A DNA stretch of 64,000 nt from Parus major (taxonomy: Eukaryota > Chordata > Aves > Passeriformes > Paridae). Positions 24,110 through 35,866 of this stretch are shown here, in pieces (position 1 is the stretch's first letter; every line of letters starts with the position of its first letter). Made by a program: the position numbers and the translations under genes. Location: positions 112,265,240 to 112,329,239 of the forward strand of contig NC_031768.1 of NCBI RefSeq assembly GCF_001522545.3, given 5' to 3'. The notes beneath the pieces are model-generated. The model saw only the letters and a program-made list of their open reading frames with translations. It searched no databases and was not told the DNA's origin.

Positions 24110-25704
24110 GAGTCTGAACTTCAGTGACAGTTCAGTGCCCAGACACAATATGGACCAGCGGGTCTAAAAAATTCTTTCTAAGCATGAACAAATTTTTAAA
24201 AACCTGTCTTTGCCATGATGTGGGCATTATCAGGGGCTAGCAGAATACATATCCTTGACAAGAATGTCCCAGAAAAATTTGAAAAATGTAGTTTGAATTC
24301 CAAGGCAGCTGGAAACATGCTATGGAAACCTCTTTCCAGATGGTCTGGTAAAATTCTTTTCATGAAAATTGGGTGGTATTAGGTGACCTTAAAAAGAAGA
24401 GAAGCCAGTAGCTTCACCTACAGCTAGTCAGAAGAAAGTTTTAATTATGGAGTCTCTCATCATCATTTGTCCTTGATAGATGGCTCTGGCGGAATTATTA
24501 CCCTGTAATTTGCATTAAACATGATGGGCAGCAGAGGAATCTCTGAAACCACCATCACCCTCCACTCATGCATGAAAACCCAAGTTAGCTAGGAAAAGTA
24601 AGATCAAACATCTGCAAAACAGATTTTCTGCTGCATCCTCCTAAGCTGTGTTTTGTACCAGCATTAAGCCAACCACATGAACTTGATGTTATGTAACCTC
24701 ATAAAAATGCAAGAAATAACACATATCGCCCATGTAGAAGTGGTGGCAAGCACCAGTTAAACCTCTCTGAAATGGATGTTTAAATCATTGTGCTGGCTGT
24801 TAAGAATCTGCTCTGTGTCCCATCATTGACTTACTGACAATAAAGTAAGCCTGACTGCAAGGTGACACTTTTAAAGGTTTATTAGGTCATCCTCCAGGGA
24901 CCTATTTCAGCCTGCTCTTAAATAAATGAATGTTCATCAAGCCAGTGAAACAAATAGGTTTTTCCTCATTGGCCAATTTCCAGTTTTATATTGCCTTTAT
25001 CCCTTGAATCTTCTACACTGTGTCTGAGATCTGGAGGAAGATTTTCATGACAGGATGCCAAGCACAGCAGTGAAGGACTGTGAAGCAATGGACTTGTTTC
25101 AGTGTGGCTGCTGAAGGGAAAGGGCAGGGGTCTTGTGGTTCCCATGCAAAACCCATGCCAGGGAGCAGGGGGCTAGGATTAGGGATTGACAAAGCTGAAG
25201 TTGTTGGAAATCATCTTAACTGTGATGGAACTTTTCAGGTTTAGTGTCTCTTCCTGAGGTTTGTGATGCACAGTTATGGGGGTTGTGTCAGCTGAGTTGA
25301 CTGCAGTCCAAGGATCTGGTGCAGGTGCAGAGGCAGCACACTCCCAGCAGCAAGAGCTGCAAAGGGTCACTGGGGTCAGTTCATGGAACAGATGGCATTT
25401 ACAACAATGAATGGATGGCTGGGCTAAACATCTCTGAGAAAATAATTTGGGTGAAAGGATGAGCTGGAGAGCCTTGTGGAATACCTAGAAAAAATAAGAA
25501 ATCAAAGCACACAGCCACATCTCCAAGATACATTAATGAGCTCCTTTCCTTGCAGGGGAAATTGGCCATGGAGACAAGTTTATGTAAATAGTTGTTATCT
25601 TTTTAAACGTTGCCAAAGGCTGGGGGGAATAAAAACAACCCCATTTGAGGAGTGCAATTAAAGGAGAACCACTGGAATTATCATCAGTGAACTTGTTGAG
25701 TTTT
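24110..25704. other. Unique stretch, no gene seen
   Basis: No coding region or known repeat recognised. The segment near 24.48-24.55 kb, with a CTGGCGGAATTATTACC word, looks non-repetitive and compositionally mixed, but I cannot support a function. Confidence 0.5.
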
Positions 25705-25806
25705 GGACAGTGCTCTGAGGGACACAGGTGATTGTTGGGGTGTCCTGTGCAGGGGCAGGAGTTGGGTTTGGTGATATCCCTCCAAACCCAGGATATTCTG
25801 ATTCTA
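25705..25806 (+). mobile_element. CR1 LINE, 3'-terminal fragment of a different subfamily
   Basis: The tail reads TTGTTGGGGTGTCCTGTGCA, then GGGGCAGGAGTTGG, then a diverged GATATCCCTCCAAACCCAGG and ATATTCTGATTCTA. This matches the GGTCCCTTCCAACTCAGGATATTCT type of avian CR1 end rather than the AACCATTCTATGATT type seen elsewhere in the window. It is more diverged than the other long copies, so probably older. Confidence 0.75.
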
Positions 25807-28800
25807 ACTGAGTCAATGCACTCAAAACAGTGTCCCTGCAGGACAGAAAGGAATCAGGAGAGATGGACATGCAGCACCTGTAGAAGAGCACAGATCTTTG
25901 GAGCATCTGAAGTCGTGTCTGAATCCAGCAGCTGCTGGTCAGAGGTGGTGACAAGGAGCCCCAAAAGGCACAGAACAGCCAGAGGGGTGGCTGGGTGGAT
26001 CTGGTCATCTTGGCCACAGCAGGAAACCCTCCCTTACCACAAATGAGTTATTTTAAACCCTCCCTCCTCTTTGGGGTAACTTGTCTCATTTGTAGAGACA
26101 TCCTTCCATGTCTGGGATTTTCAGGGACCTCTGAAATGCATTTTAATACCTAAAGACTCATTTAAATACCTGACTCTACAGACATTGAATTGCAAATGGG
26201 CAATGATTGTTTGCATAGCTGCTGGGTAGGAAACAGACATCAGGAGCATTATTTTGTTCAGGATATTGCTTGTAGCTCCCTCAAATATAGAGTTTTACCA
26301 AAAAAAAAAAAAAATTAAAAAAGGGAAGGCAGCTCAGTGAGTTTGGAGTTAGACAGATGAAAATACAGAGCTTCTTTTGGGGATTTTCCCTGGAAATCTT
26401 TAATACGTTGATGTGTTCTAAGTAGTAAAGAGAATTCCCTTCCTTGCCCCAAATGGAGAAGTGTGCAGATGTTTAAGGGCTCTGCCCATAGGACAGAAAG
26501 AGGGAATTGGTAAAGCAGACAGATGTTAGAGGTGTAGCAGAGCAGAGAGAACAGAAAGAACCAGAAAGGAGTGAGGGCACAGATAAAAACAGGGAGAAAA
26601 AAATATAAATAAATAAAAATAGATAAGGAAAATATTTATAGACAAAACTATGGCAACAAATAAAATAGGCTAGAACCAGAGTAGCAATAATATGTCTGGG
26701 AAAATAATGCATGATGACCAATCAAAGGGAGAAAAATGACAGAAATAATTAAAGGTGCATGAAGAGGAAATTTATAATTTCTTGGTTTGAAACATAGGAA
26801 AAACCCCTCAGATTTATCATTTTTATGCAGCAGTAATATGCCTAACAAACTCTAAGTGATGATAATGAAAATTCCAAGTTATAAACCTGATTTATATTTT
26901 TGTTTCCTGTACTGCCAGCCAGTTAAGGTCTTCCAGTTTTTTGGCACAACTCAGCTGACTTCTCTGTCTTCTGCACAGTGAAATAAAAGTATCTCTGGCC
27001 TGAAAACATGACAAAAATTTTAAATATATACATATATATATAAATATATTAAAAAGGCAGGGGTATTAAAAAGGAGCAAAAAGAAAAAAAAACTTAGAAA
27101 TCACTTGTGGCTTAGCAATTTTTCAGTTGAAAAGTACTGATAAATGATGATAATTGCAATAATGCAATTATTAATTATCAATTAATCCAATATAAAGCAC
27201 TTAAGGTTATGAGTGACAGGAAGCCATTGCATGATTTCAAATATTTAGCATCAAAACGGGAAATATTTTGTCCCTAATTACTCTTTACTGGTGCCAGGTA
27301 TAAAAAATTTTACAATTGGAGTACAATTAAGTAGTTAGGCAGCAATTCAGGGGATTTTTTAAATATGGATTATCCCATCAACGTCATTGTCAAAATTTTG
27401 TGACAGCTGGATAATTTCTGATATACCTGAACTGTGTTTTATATACCAAGCATGAAATGAACCTTTTGTGGAGGAATTCTATGGCAATGTTTGATTCTCT
27501 TTTTCAGCATTAAATTCATATTCATTTATATTTTCCAGTTAGAGCCAGGTGAGAGGCGGAATTGCCAAAATACATAAAAGTATGGGTTCTTCTGGTATTT
27601 TTGGCCTCATTTGTCCTATTTTGGCACTTCAGCTTGGCTGTAATGGATTTACATTTCTGTCCTTTAACATTTCTGTGGTTTTTCTCCCAATTTGCAATTC
27701 TTCTACATTTTGGACCACTTGTTCGTCTCTCAGGATTTGTCCCTTTCTGATTGGCTTTCTTGCCACAGCAGCTCACATTACACACAACATGAACATATAA
27801 TAAATACCAATTCACTACAAAAATACATACAGGGGGGGAAATAATTCTTGCCATAGTTTCCTGCCTTCTCTGCCCGTGTCCCCTGGGTGACTCTCACCTC
27901 CTCCCCAGCAGCTCAGATCTGATGAAGCGCTCTCACAGAAGGATTCCTTTTAAACCCCAGCTGTTTATTTTGGCACATTCCAGGAGCAGGAATCTGGTGC
28001 TTTGGAGAGGAAGGAGTAACCACATCACAGGGCTGAGCAGAAGGGCTGCCAGCTGTGCTGCAGGGCAGCCCTGCAAGGCAATCCCTGGCCTCGCCTCCAC
28101 TTGTGCTTGCAATTTACCCTGCAAACGCTCTTGGAGGTAAGGCTGAGGAACAGCATAAAGAGTAGAACCAAAAATATATAGAATATCTTCTTCTATTATC
28201 CTGATGATTTCATGAGAGACTGGTGAGCACTACTATTAGAAATTTCGCTATTTAAATGATCTTAACTGAAAATCAAAAGACTTTTTAGTCTTGTCTGTGC
28301 TGAAGCCTTTTAGCTCAGAACTCCTCATTCTGTATTTTTCATATTAACAGGGGAATTTATTCTTTAATATTAGTTTGCCAGTGTGCTTTAGAATTTTAAG
28401 GCAGAAGCAAAGGGAAGAAAGCTGTGGAAGTGTTGGTAATTTTGTTGATTAAATTATCCACATCTTCAATTTTTTACATGTTAAAATGTCTACATATCTT
28501 ATACATGTATACACACAAAGAATTACTGATGCTGTCTGGGTTACAAAACCAGATTAAAAAAAAATAATTTTAGAAGCCTAAATCTGAAAACAGTCTAGAT
28601 CCCCAAAAAATTATACAAAATCATGAGGGTCTCAAACCCCTTACAGCATATATGTGTCAGATAGTCTAGTTTGGATGGGACCATGGACATCATGAAAATA
28701 TCTACAAAGGCATCCTTGGAAATATCTACAAAAATTGCAGTTGAACTTAGAATACAATCTGAAGAGTTTTTAAAAGTTATTTCCTCGAGCTACTGCAGTG

Positions 28801-31202
28801 GTAGTGCCATCTATAATGAAAATTCTCCAAGGTACACAGAAGGTATAGGGAAAAGTGCCTTTTCTCCATTTTCTATCTTTCTGTATTCCCCTGTTTACCC
28901 CTCACTATGGGTTATACTTGCCAAGGTGTAAACATGGAATTTTGCTGCTGCATTTGCACACAGTGACTGGGATATAGTCTGGATTTTTTCTCTTGATAGT
29001 CTCTGATTTATAGAATTATAATCTCTGATTTATTCTCTTAAAGATCTGATCTTTTAATGAATATCGATGTCATTCCTTTGAGACTTGGCAGCACCATTTC
29101 CAATTGCATCTTTGCAAAGATAATCTTCAAAAAGAGTAAGATCATTTCCAAATTGTGTCCCAGCCCAGTCTGCCACCTGGGGTGATCTTTGATGCCCTCA
29201 ACCCAGGCACACAGAGCTTGAAAAGAAGCTCTTAGCTCAAGCAGACAAATGCACTTGTGGCATTTGGATACAGCAAACCAAACCAACTCGGGGGCACTTT
29301 CTGGCAAGGGAGATTTTGTTTGGGATCTGTACTGAACACTCCTTTTGCTGGATCCTATTCATTTTAAATAGTGAAGCTGCTTCAGAGTTTATTTAGCAAT
29401 TTCTGTTAGGCTTGTACAACATGTGTTCATGCTGATGTGGAGGCAGCAGGATTGCATTTCACTTTAATAGCCAAGTGTTTTTCCAAGTCTTGTTGTAACA
29501 CACACACAGTTCTCACACTGTTCAGTGCTGCTCTGCTTCTCAGTGAGCAAAACTGTTTCTTCCAGACTCCCCAGATTATCACATCCAGGGTTATGTCATA
29601 TCAGGAACAATCTTTTGAGGATTTTGAACCCAGAGGGAACCTGAATTTTGATCTTGCCAGCACTATTACTCAGCCAGCTGTGGCATACACTGCCACAAAG
29701 GCAACAGAAACAAATGTCCTGGTATGGACAGTACCTGACATTCTAAATGCTTGGCAGAGACTGAATTAACCAAAATTACCAACAACATTTTCTGCATTTG
29801 CTTCTCTTGAGTCTATGAAGATATCTAAAGTAAATAGAGGCTTTTAATCAGTGAGGGGTTTTTATTTCTGAGGTTAATTTTTAAATTTATCTCACTGTCT
29901 TCTAAATTCATCTCACTGTCAATGTGACAAGGGGAAAGAGCCTCAAGCTCTGCCAGGGAAGTTCAGGTTGTTATAGATATGTATACAGATCTAGATATAT
30001 GACAATAGATGATATTTCATATTAAGATTTCTTTGCTTTACTGTAAAATGTGTAAGTCTTCAGATTTTCTGGGTAGCAGAGGCCACACACCTACCTATTT
30101 TGTTGCCTGGATTGTTTTGAGACTTTTTAAGCACCTTCTTATTTGGAAAGAATGGTTGGCAAGTCAGAAATTGTGTATATTCCATGTAGGTCTACATTCT
30201 GGGTGCAGTAGTAATGCCAACAGCTAAGGCTGATGAAGTTAAAAAATAATCTTTAAAATAAATGAAAAATTTCAATTTTTTTGATGTTGACAGCTAAATC
30301 CAACAGGCTGTTGGTGATTAAGGCATTTTCAGGTGTGTCGACCAGTCTTCTTGGCTTGTATTCTTTATCTGCTGCCTATCACCTTGTTCCCAAATTTTAA
30401 AGAATTTTGGATCTCCTTTCCATATTTAACAGCACCAGGTACATTGGGGCCAGCATCCATGACTAGGGTTCACAGGCACTTTGATAATTCAATTGGTACT
30501 AATAACAAGAAATTACACACTTTTAGCGTTGGTGAAAAAGCCACACCACACGTGTCCCAGGCCACAACAAAATGTTTAATCCACAGTGATTACAAACCCC
30601 AGAAGTGATGAATTCCCAATGAGAAATGTTGGTACACAGGCAGGGCTGTAATGCCACTGAAATGCAGCTTCGGTGTGAGTGTGGTGGACAGACACTTTTA
30701 CACAAATATTCCTAATTGCTGACAGAAACAACATCTCCTGCTGCAGCCTGGTTTTCTAGAGCTGGGTTCCCCATGTCAGTGACACATTTGGAGCAGCAGA
30801 TTTCACCCAAGCTCTCACCTTGTAGACTTTTGAGCCCTGCCATTTCTCCTGATGATGAGCCTTGCCCGAGAGCTTTCTCCTGCAGCAAACAAAATAATCA
30901 GATTTCAGGAGGGCTGGGGTGTTGCATACTTCCATGTAGCTCTTGGATAAAGCCTGTAAAAGAAATAGGAGTCTGTGACAAGCTCCAAATTCCCTTCAGG
31001 GCCCCTGGTTCTCTGATTTAATCTTGACAGAGTCAAGACTTCAGCCATTCTTCAGACAGAAATAGGCTGTGGCATCAAATTCCCTTCAAGGACTTTGTAC
31101 TGATCTCTAGTACAGCTGAATAGATTTTCTCCCACCTTTTATGAACTTCCTCTCATATCACCAGTACCGAAAATTTAATATCTCAGAAGTGATAGCTGAC
31201 AC
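25807..31202. other. Long unique stretch, no gene seen
   Basis: Over 5 kb with no recognised exon or interspersed repeat. Minor tracts are A15 at 26300-26314, an ATA-rich run at 27019-27052 and a small duplication of ATCTCACTGTC near 29887-29920. A GC-richer patch at 28000-28140 ends in GAGGTAAGG, a splice-donor-like word, but no acceptor, frame or homologue supports an exon. The frames do not exceed 110 codons. Confidence 0.5.
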
Positions 31203-31480
31203 TTAATTTAATTAAATATAATATTAAATTAAAGACCTCGCTCTCAATGAAGCATTTTGTTCTGAGCCTCTCTATGATTGAAATTTATGTTTAAACTGTT
31301 AAAAAGGAGGAAGCCTGTTGCTAAATTGTTCTGCTCAGTATTTTTTGATTTATTGATTAAATAATTAATACTTTATTATTGATAATCCCAGTAATTTATT
31401 GATTAAATACATTAAATAGAATAATTAAATTGATTTAAATTTTAATTAATTAAATTGATTTTATAGATTAAATAGAATAG
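31203..31480. repeat. AT-rich low-complexity region (TTGATTAAAT-like)
   Basis: Two AT-only patches (31203-31233 and 31345-31480) are built of TTAATT, TTGATTAAAT and AAATAGAATA words. No clean unit length emerges. It looks like a slippage-derived cryptic repeat. Confidence 0.8.
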
Positions 31481-33303
31481 TTTTTCTACATATAACTCAA
31501 ACTCTATTTTGCTTTCTTGCAAATTCCCAAGAGGCATATGCTGGCATCTCTTCATTATAAAGAGGGAAGTTACATTAAATTCAGGCCACGTTTTTTTTCT
31601 GGGAAAAAAATTGCATCAATGTTTTTTTTGTCTTTTAAGACCAGTTCTTCAGCATTTGTGTGTTATGTAAGCTTCATATGTCCTTAAACCTGCTCCCTGG
31701 AGGTTATCCAGGGGATGGCATCTTAGAATACATCCCAGGATTGCTCAGTTAAAAGGAAAGACTGTCTTTTTCCTCCTAACCCCAGCTGTAAGGATGGAAA
31801 CCTTAAACAGCACATCCTCAGATGATATGAGCGTCATGCTGCCATCATCTTTGTAAAGGAAGCCAATTAAAATGTTATGTTATGTCTTAATTAATTCCTG
31901 CTATCCTCAGTACTCCTGTTTGGAACTCACCATGGGGAGAGGTAGGGACGAGTTTTCTCTTTCTGCAGCAAACTCAGGTTAAAATAATTTAATGATGTGA
32001 AACTTTTTCTCAACATCCTTTGGAATATTTCTGAGCCAGAATGTAAAAAGATAAAAGAAGAGCTAGAGATAGGACAGATTTATGTTCTCACATCTGAGAT
32101 ACCAACAGGTTTACTCTAAATAAAGTGTCTATAACCGGGATGTCATTAACAATCCAATAGTATTAAAACTGACATATTTGTATTTATATTATTTTCCCTA
32201 ATTTATATTCTCCTCTTTTGGGATGTTTCTACTCATACAGATAACACATCTTCATCTTTATTTTTCTTTTTTTTTTTTTTTTTAAATTCATACGTTCAGT
32301 TGTTTCAAGACAGTCTAATCCCATTTGTGGGATGTTCTGAGTGGTTGTGGTCTACGTCAATAATGCCTGGATCACTACAGAGATCTGGCAAGGAACCTAA
32401 AAATCCCATTGGGGTGACCACAATGGTTGAGGATTCTTCCCAAACTTTGGAAAAAAATTCTTTGCTACTGTTTTTTATGTGCCCATAAAACTTGGCTGTT
32501 ACACTTAGAAAAGTGACAGGAAGCTGTGAAAGAAATTGTAATTTGAACTTCTGTTTTCTTGATAATCAACTAGAATAAAGTAGCCTGTTAGGGGTAGAGA
32601 CAGATATCTTTATATACTTTAAAAAGCTACAGTCACATTTGCTTTGAGTTAAATCAAGAGCTATATATCTCATGAAGATGTGAAATGCCTACCAGGGCTT
32701 GCCTGAAGCTATTGGGGATTGAGTTTTACCCAATTTATTCAGTTAAAAAGCACTTTATTGTCAGCTGTTAAATTTGTCAGAACAGAAATTGCTCAGTGGC
32801 AAACATTAAGTAGATTTATCACTGACTCATCAGATCTCCTCTGGTGGTGCTTTTAATCCCCTTTGATAGATTTTATTCTTTCTAAATCAGAAGACAAAAA
32901 ATATCCCAGCCCAGAAGGCGGAACTATTTTTGATTTTTTTATTAATTTTAACTGAAAGTTTCATTGAAACTAAGATAATATGAATTTCAATAGGCAAAGT
33001 CACTCATCATATAACCAAAATACCAAGGAAGTGGAGTTTTAAATTCACTGCTTCCTTCTGCAAAGGTATGGTGAATCACAAAGTGTTTCTAATGGATGAA
33101 AAAATCGGCATGCATGACTTGCTTTTTATTATGAGCATATTTAACAAGTGCTGGAGGAGAGTGCAATGCTTGTAAAAGGTACTTATTTCCAAATAAACAC
33201 TTCCTCATTAGGAGAAATAATCTGCAGGTGAACCATCAGAAAGCAGAGAGCCAGGAGTGGCTTTGGCTGGATAATTTTCCAGCTTTTCCAGAAGAGAGTA
33301 ATG
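31481..33303. other. Unique AT-rich stretch, no gene seen
   Basis: T17 at 32267-32283 is the only clear simple repeat. No exon, RNA gene or mobile element recognised. Frames are below 65 codons until the CR1 composite begins. Confidence 0.55.
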
Positions 33304-33530
33304 AAATCACAGAATGGTTTGGGTAGGGAGGGAGCTTAAAGCTCATCCAGTGCCACCCCTGCCATGGGCAGGGACACCTTCCACTGTCCCAGGCTGCTCC
33401 GGGCCCCATCCAACCTGGCCTTGGGCACTGCCAGGGATCCAGGGGCAGCCACAGCTGCTCTGGGCACCCTGTGCCAGGGCTCACCACCCTCCCAGGGTGG
33501 AATTCCTTCCCAATATCCCACCAAACTGAG
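33304..33530 (-). mobile_element. CR1 LINE, 3'-terminal fragment, inverted
   Basis: Read on the minus strand this is a good CR1 tail. Its 3' end lies at the left (ATCACAGAATGGTTTGGGT on the plus strand), followed rightward by the GGGACACCTTCCACTGTCCC, GGATCCAGGGGCAGCC and CACCCTGTGCCAGGGC blocks and a decayed TTCCCAATATCCCACC. It stops where a CR1 ORF2 piece of the opposite orientation begins. Confidence 0.95.
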
Positions 33531-33537
33531 GGAAAAT

Positions 33538-34000
33538 GTGGGGCTGCTGCTGAATCAGATGGGTGTCCTGGTAATGGAAAACACAGAGAAGGGGGAATTA
33601 CTGAATTCCTTCCTGGTCTCACTCTTCACTTCTGAGAATGGAACTTGGGAACCCCAAAGCTCAGAGGTAAGAGCAGGCCAAAGAAAGAAGCCCTTCCAGG
33701 GGAAGGAACCAGTTGGAGAAAGGAACCCTTTGGAGAAAGGGACCCTTCCAGGGGAAGGAACCCTTTGGAGAAAGGAACCCTTCCCCCTGGGTTACAGATC
33801 AGCTTGGCACCCACGAATCCATGAATCCTGGTGGGATGCACCCTCAGGGAGCTGTCAGATGTTGTTTCTCTGCCACTCCCCATTGTCTTTGACAAATCAC
33901 GGAGAGGGGGAGAGGTGCCTGATGGCTGGAGGAAGGCCAGTATCATTCCCATCTTCAGGAAGAAGAACCTAATGAAGTTCAGCAGTGCAGAGTGAGGCAC
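33538..34000 (+). mobile_element. CR1 LINE ORF2 remnant, internally deleted
   Basis: Translated pieces match the segment between the endonuclease and reverse-transcriptase parts of avian CR1 ORF2. At 33555-33640 the frame reads GVLVMENTEKGELLNSFLVS. At 33819-33862 another frame gives a block equivalent to the family's SMGPDGIHPRVLREL. At 33911-33963 it gives VPDGWRKASIIPIFR. At about 33964-33990 the sequence jumps to NLMKFSSAE, equivalent to a region downstream of the polymerase core, so the RT palm including the catalytic YADD-type site is missing. A tandem repeat (33690-33785) disrupts the frame between the first two blocks. It is a dead fragment. Confidence 0.8.
33690..33785. repeat. 17-18-bp tandem repeat inside the CR1 ORF2 remnant
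   Basis: Alternating units CCTTTGGAGAAAGGRAC and CCTTCCAGGGGAAGGAAC follow each other about five times. The two unit types share the GGARAAGGAAC end, so they probably arose from one ancestor by slippage. The expansion shifts the ORF2 frame. It occurred after insertion, or was already present in the source copy. Confidence 0.85.
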
Positions 34001-35426
34001 AGTATGCCTGCATGATCAGTTCTGTGGATTAAATAATGTGTTTTGGACACACAGAATCTACTTTTCTTCACTCACTACCCATGGGGAGGTTGTGATTCCC
34101 TCAAATTAATTTCTCAGATTAATCCCATGTGATTTTGTTTGGGGTTTTGAGATGTTCTGGATTGAACCTGAGTCCCCTTTTCAGCCATGAGTAGAGAGAA
34201 TGTTTATTTTATTCATATTCTTTGGAGAAGTTCAATAGTGTTCTTGACAAAAACACTTTTTTGAGTAAATATAGAAGGTGCTTTTATTAGTAAATAAATC
34301 ACCAAGATGGAACTATTTTTCCACACTCTTTCATGACAGTTAGACAAGATCATTGTAAAGTCTGCAATAATTAAATGCACCATGCAATTGAAAATATTTC
34401 ATTACAAATTATATCTGTAGAATATATTTTAAACTTTTGAATTAGGCAGCAGGTCTAGGAATTTTTGATTGGAAATGAGTTCAAAAGTTTAGTCTATGTG
34501 AAGTTCTAAGTTTCATTGGAAAAGGTATCATTTACCCGGGTCTGTCGGAAAGAAATACATACAAAAATCAATTTATTACCAGAAACATCTAGAAAAGAAA
34601 ATCAGGAGATATCCCATAAAGATTTTTCTGATACTTCCTAAAAGGTCAAAGCTATGAGAACATTCACACTGTATATTTCAATCTAATTAATTTTCACAAC
34701 CACATTTCCACATTTAATTATCTAGTGCTTGTTAAGGTTTAAATTACTATTTCCAAGAAGGGTCACCCATCCAATTTTTGGTTTACCTTTGCTGAGACAA
34801 AAAATGGGACAAAGAAATCTTTTCTTCTTCTTTTCCTGCAGTAAGTTTGCCTACTGCCATATGAAAAAAAGGTTTTGGGCAAAAGCTCAAGAAAGCTGGT
34901 GAACAGACTTTGTATTTTTAGACTGTGAGTGTTAATGCAACTGCAAAACAATGCACTATACAAGTCACTAAATAGGACACAGACAGTGGAATACACAAAT
35001 TACCCAAAAAGGGGACCAAGGAGATCAAAAATGAATTTTACAGATGACTCTGGAGAGGAAATTAAGTATTTTAGTAAGACAAAAATAGACTAGAATAAGC
35101 ATTTGGAAAGAGTGAAACTACTACAGTGTTTGCTTGCAAAATTCCCTGCAGGGCTGCCTTGGAATGAAGCAGGATTTGTCTTTTTTTCTGTTCTGGAACT
35201 CTGCATGTACCTGTTCCTCAGGTCAGGAGAGATCAGACTCAGCTGATTTCCCACAGATAAGAACAGAACAGAAATTTCATGGTTCTGGAAGGTTTCTCTC
35301 ACCTGACTTTTAAGACTGCAAGAAAGATCTCAGCTCTCTCCCAGGTGCCAGCTGAAGAATTCCTTCAGAATACCTGGATTATGCTTTTCTTGTAAGGTGC
35401 CTGTTGAGCCCAGGTGCCTTTTAGGC
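34001..35426. other. Unique AT-rich stretch, no gene seen
   Basis: No gene or recognised repeat. Frames do not exceed 77 codons. Confidence 0.55.
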
Positions 35427-35514
35427 AGAATAAATAGTTAAATAGACTAAATAGTTAAATAGAATAAATAGTGAAAGAATAGTTATAAACATTCAAAAAT
35501 AGTTAAAAACATTC
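35427..35514. repeat. Degenerate AT-rich minisatellite
   Basis: Units of about 17 bases (ATAAATAGTTAAATAGA-like) repeat about three times, followed by two units of about 21 bases sharing AATAGTTAWAAACATTC. The array is imperfect and short. Confidence 0.8.
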
Positions 35515-35817
35515 TTGCCAGTAATATTATCCAGCTATGAGTTAGTAGGTCAATCAAACAGGGATCAGAAAATAGTTGAATTGTTTGTGGAATTAAACAC
35601 ACACATTCTTTATGTTTGAAGGCAGAAATAGGAATTCATCAATTACTTTGAGGCAATTTAACAAAGCTTAGAAATTCCATCCACTTGGAACCTCCTGTGA
35701 CTCTTGAGTTATTGTAGTGTAAACAAGGATTCCATTTGTCTATTTTAATGATGTCACAATGGAGTAATTATAAATGTTCTGGGTCCATTTTTCACCTTTA
35801 GCATTATTATTTATTTT
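35515..35817. other. Unique stretch, nothing seen
   Basis: About 300 bases of AT-rich sequence between the minisatellite and a CR1 end. No gene or repeat recognised. Confidence 0.55.
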
Positions 35818-35866
35818 ACAGGATTATAGGATGGTTTGAGTTGGAAGGCAGCTTAAAAATCAAATC
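35818..35866 (-). mobile_element. CR1 LINE, extreme 3' end only
   Basis: AGGATTATAGGATGGTTTGA followed by GTTGGAAGGCAGCTTAAAAATC is the reverse complement of the CR1 terminus (ATTTAAGGTCCCTTCCAACC type). Only about 50 bases can be recognised. The copy is either a very short insertion or the surviving end of a decayed one. Confidence 0.75.

Noticed and set aside
25155..25175. CTCF-like GAGCAGGGGGCTA
   Set aside because: Only part of the core fits by eye and G-rich words are common; not enough to list as a site.
27522..27854. Minus-strand frame of 110 codons, basic and Lys/Arg/Asn-rich
   Set aside because: Composition follows from A-rich DNA; a competing frame lies on the other strand and no family is recognised.
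28000..28140. GC-richer patch ending in GAGGTAAGG, considered as an exon with a splice donor
   Set aside because: No convincing acceptor, no protein similarity, and frames open on both strands; a donor-like word alone is too common.
33690..33785. CRISPR-like direct repeats
   Set aside because: Units are adjacent without spacers, lie inside a LINE, and the window is vertebrate DNA.
33364..33972. 202-codon ATG frame on the plus strand
   Set aside because: It fuses antisense CR1 tail, a sense CR1 ORF2 scrap and a tandem repeat; it is a chimeric reading of transposon debris, not a gene.
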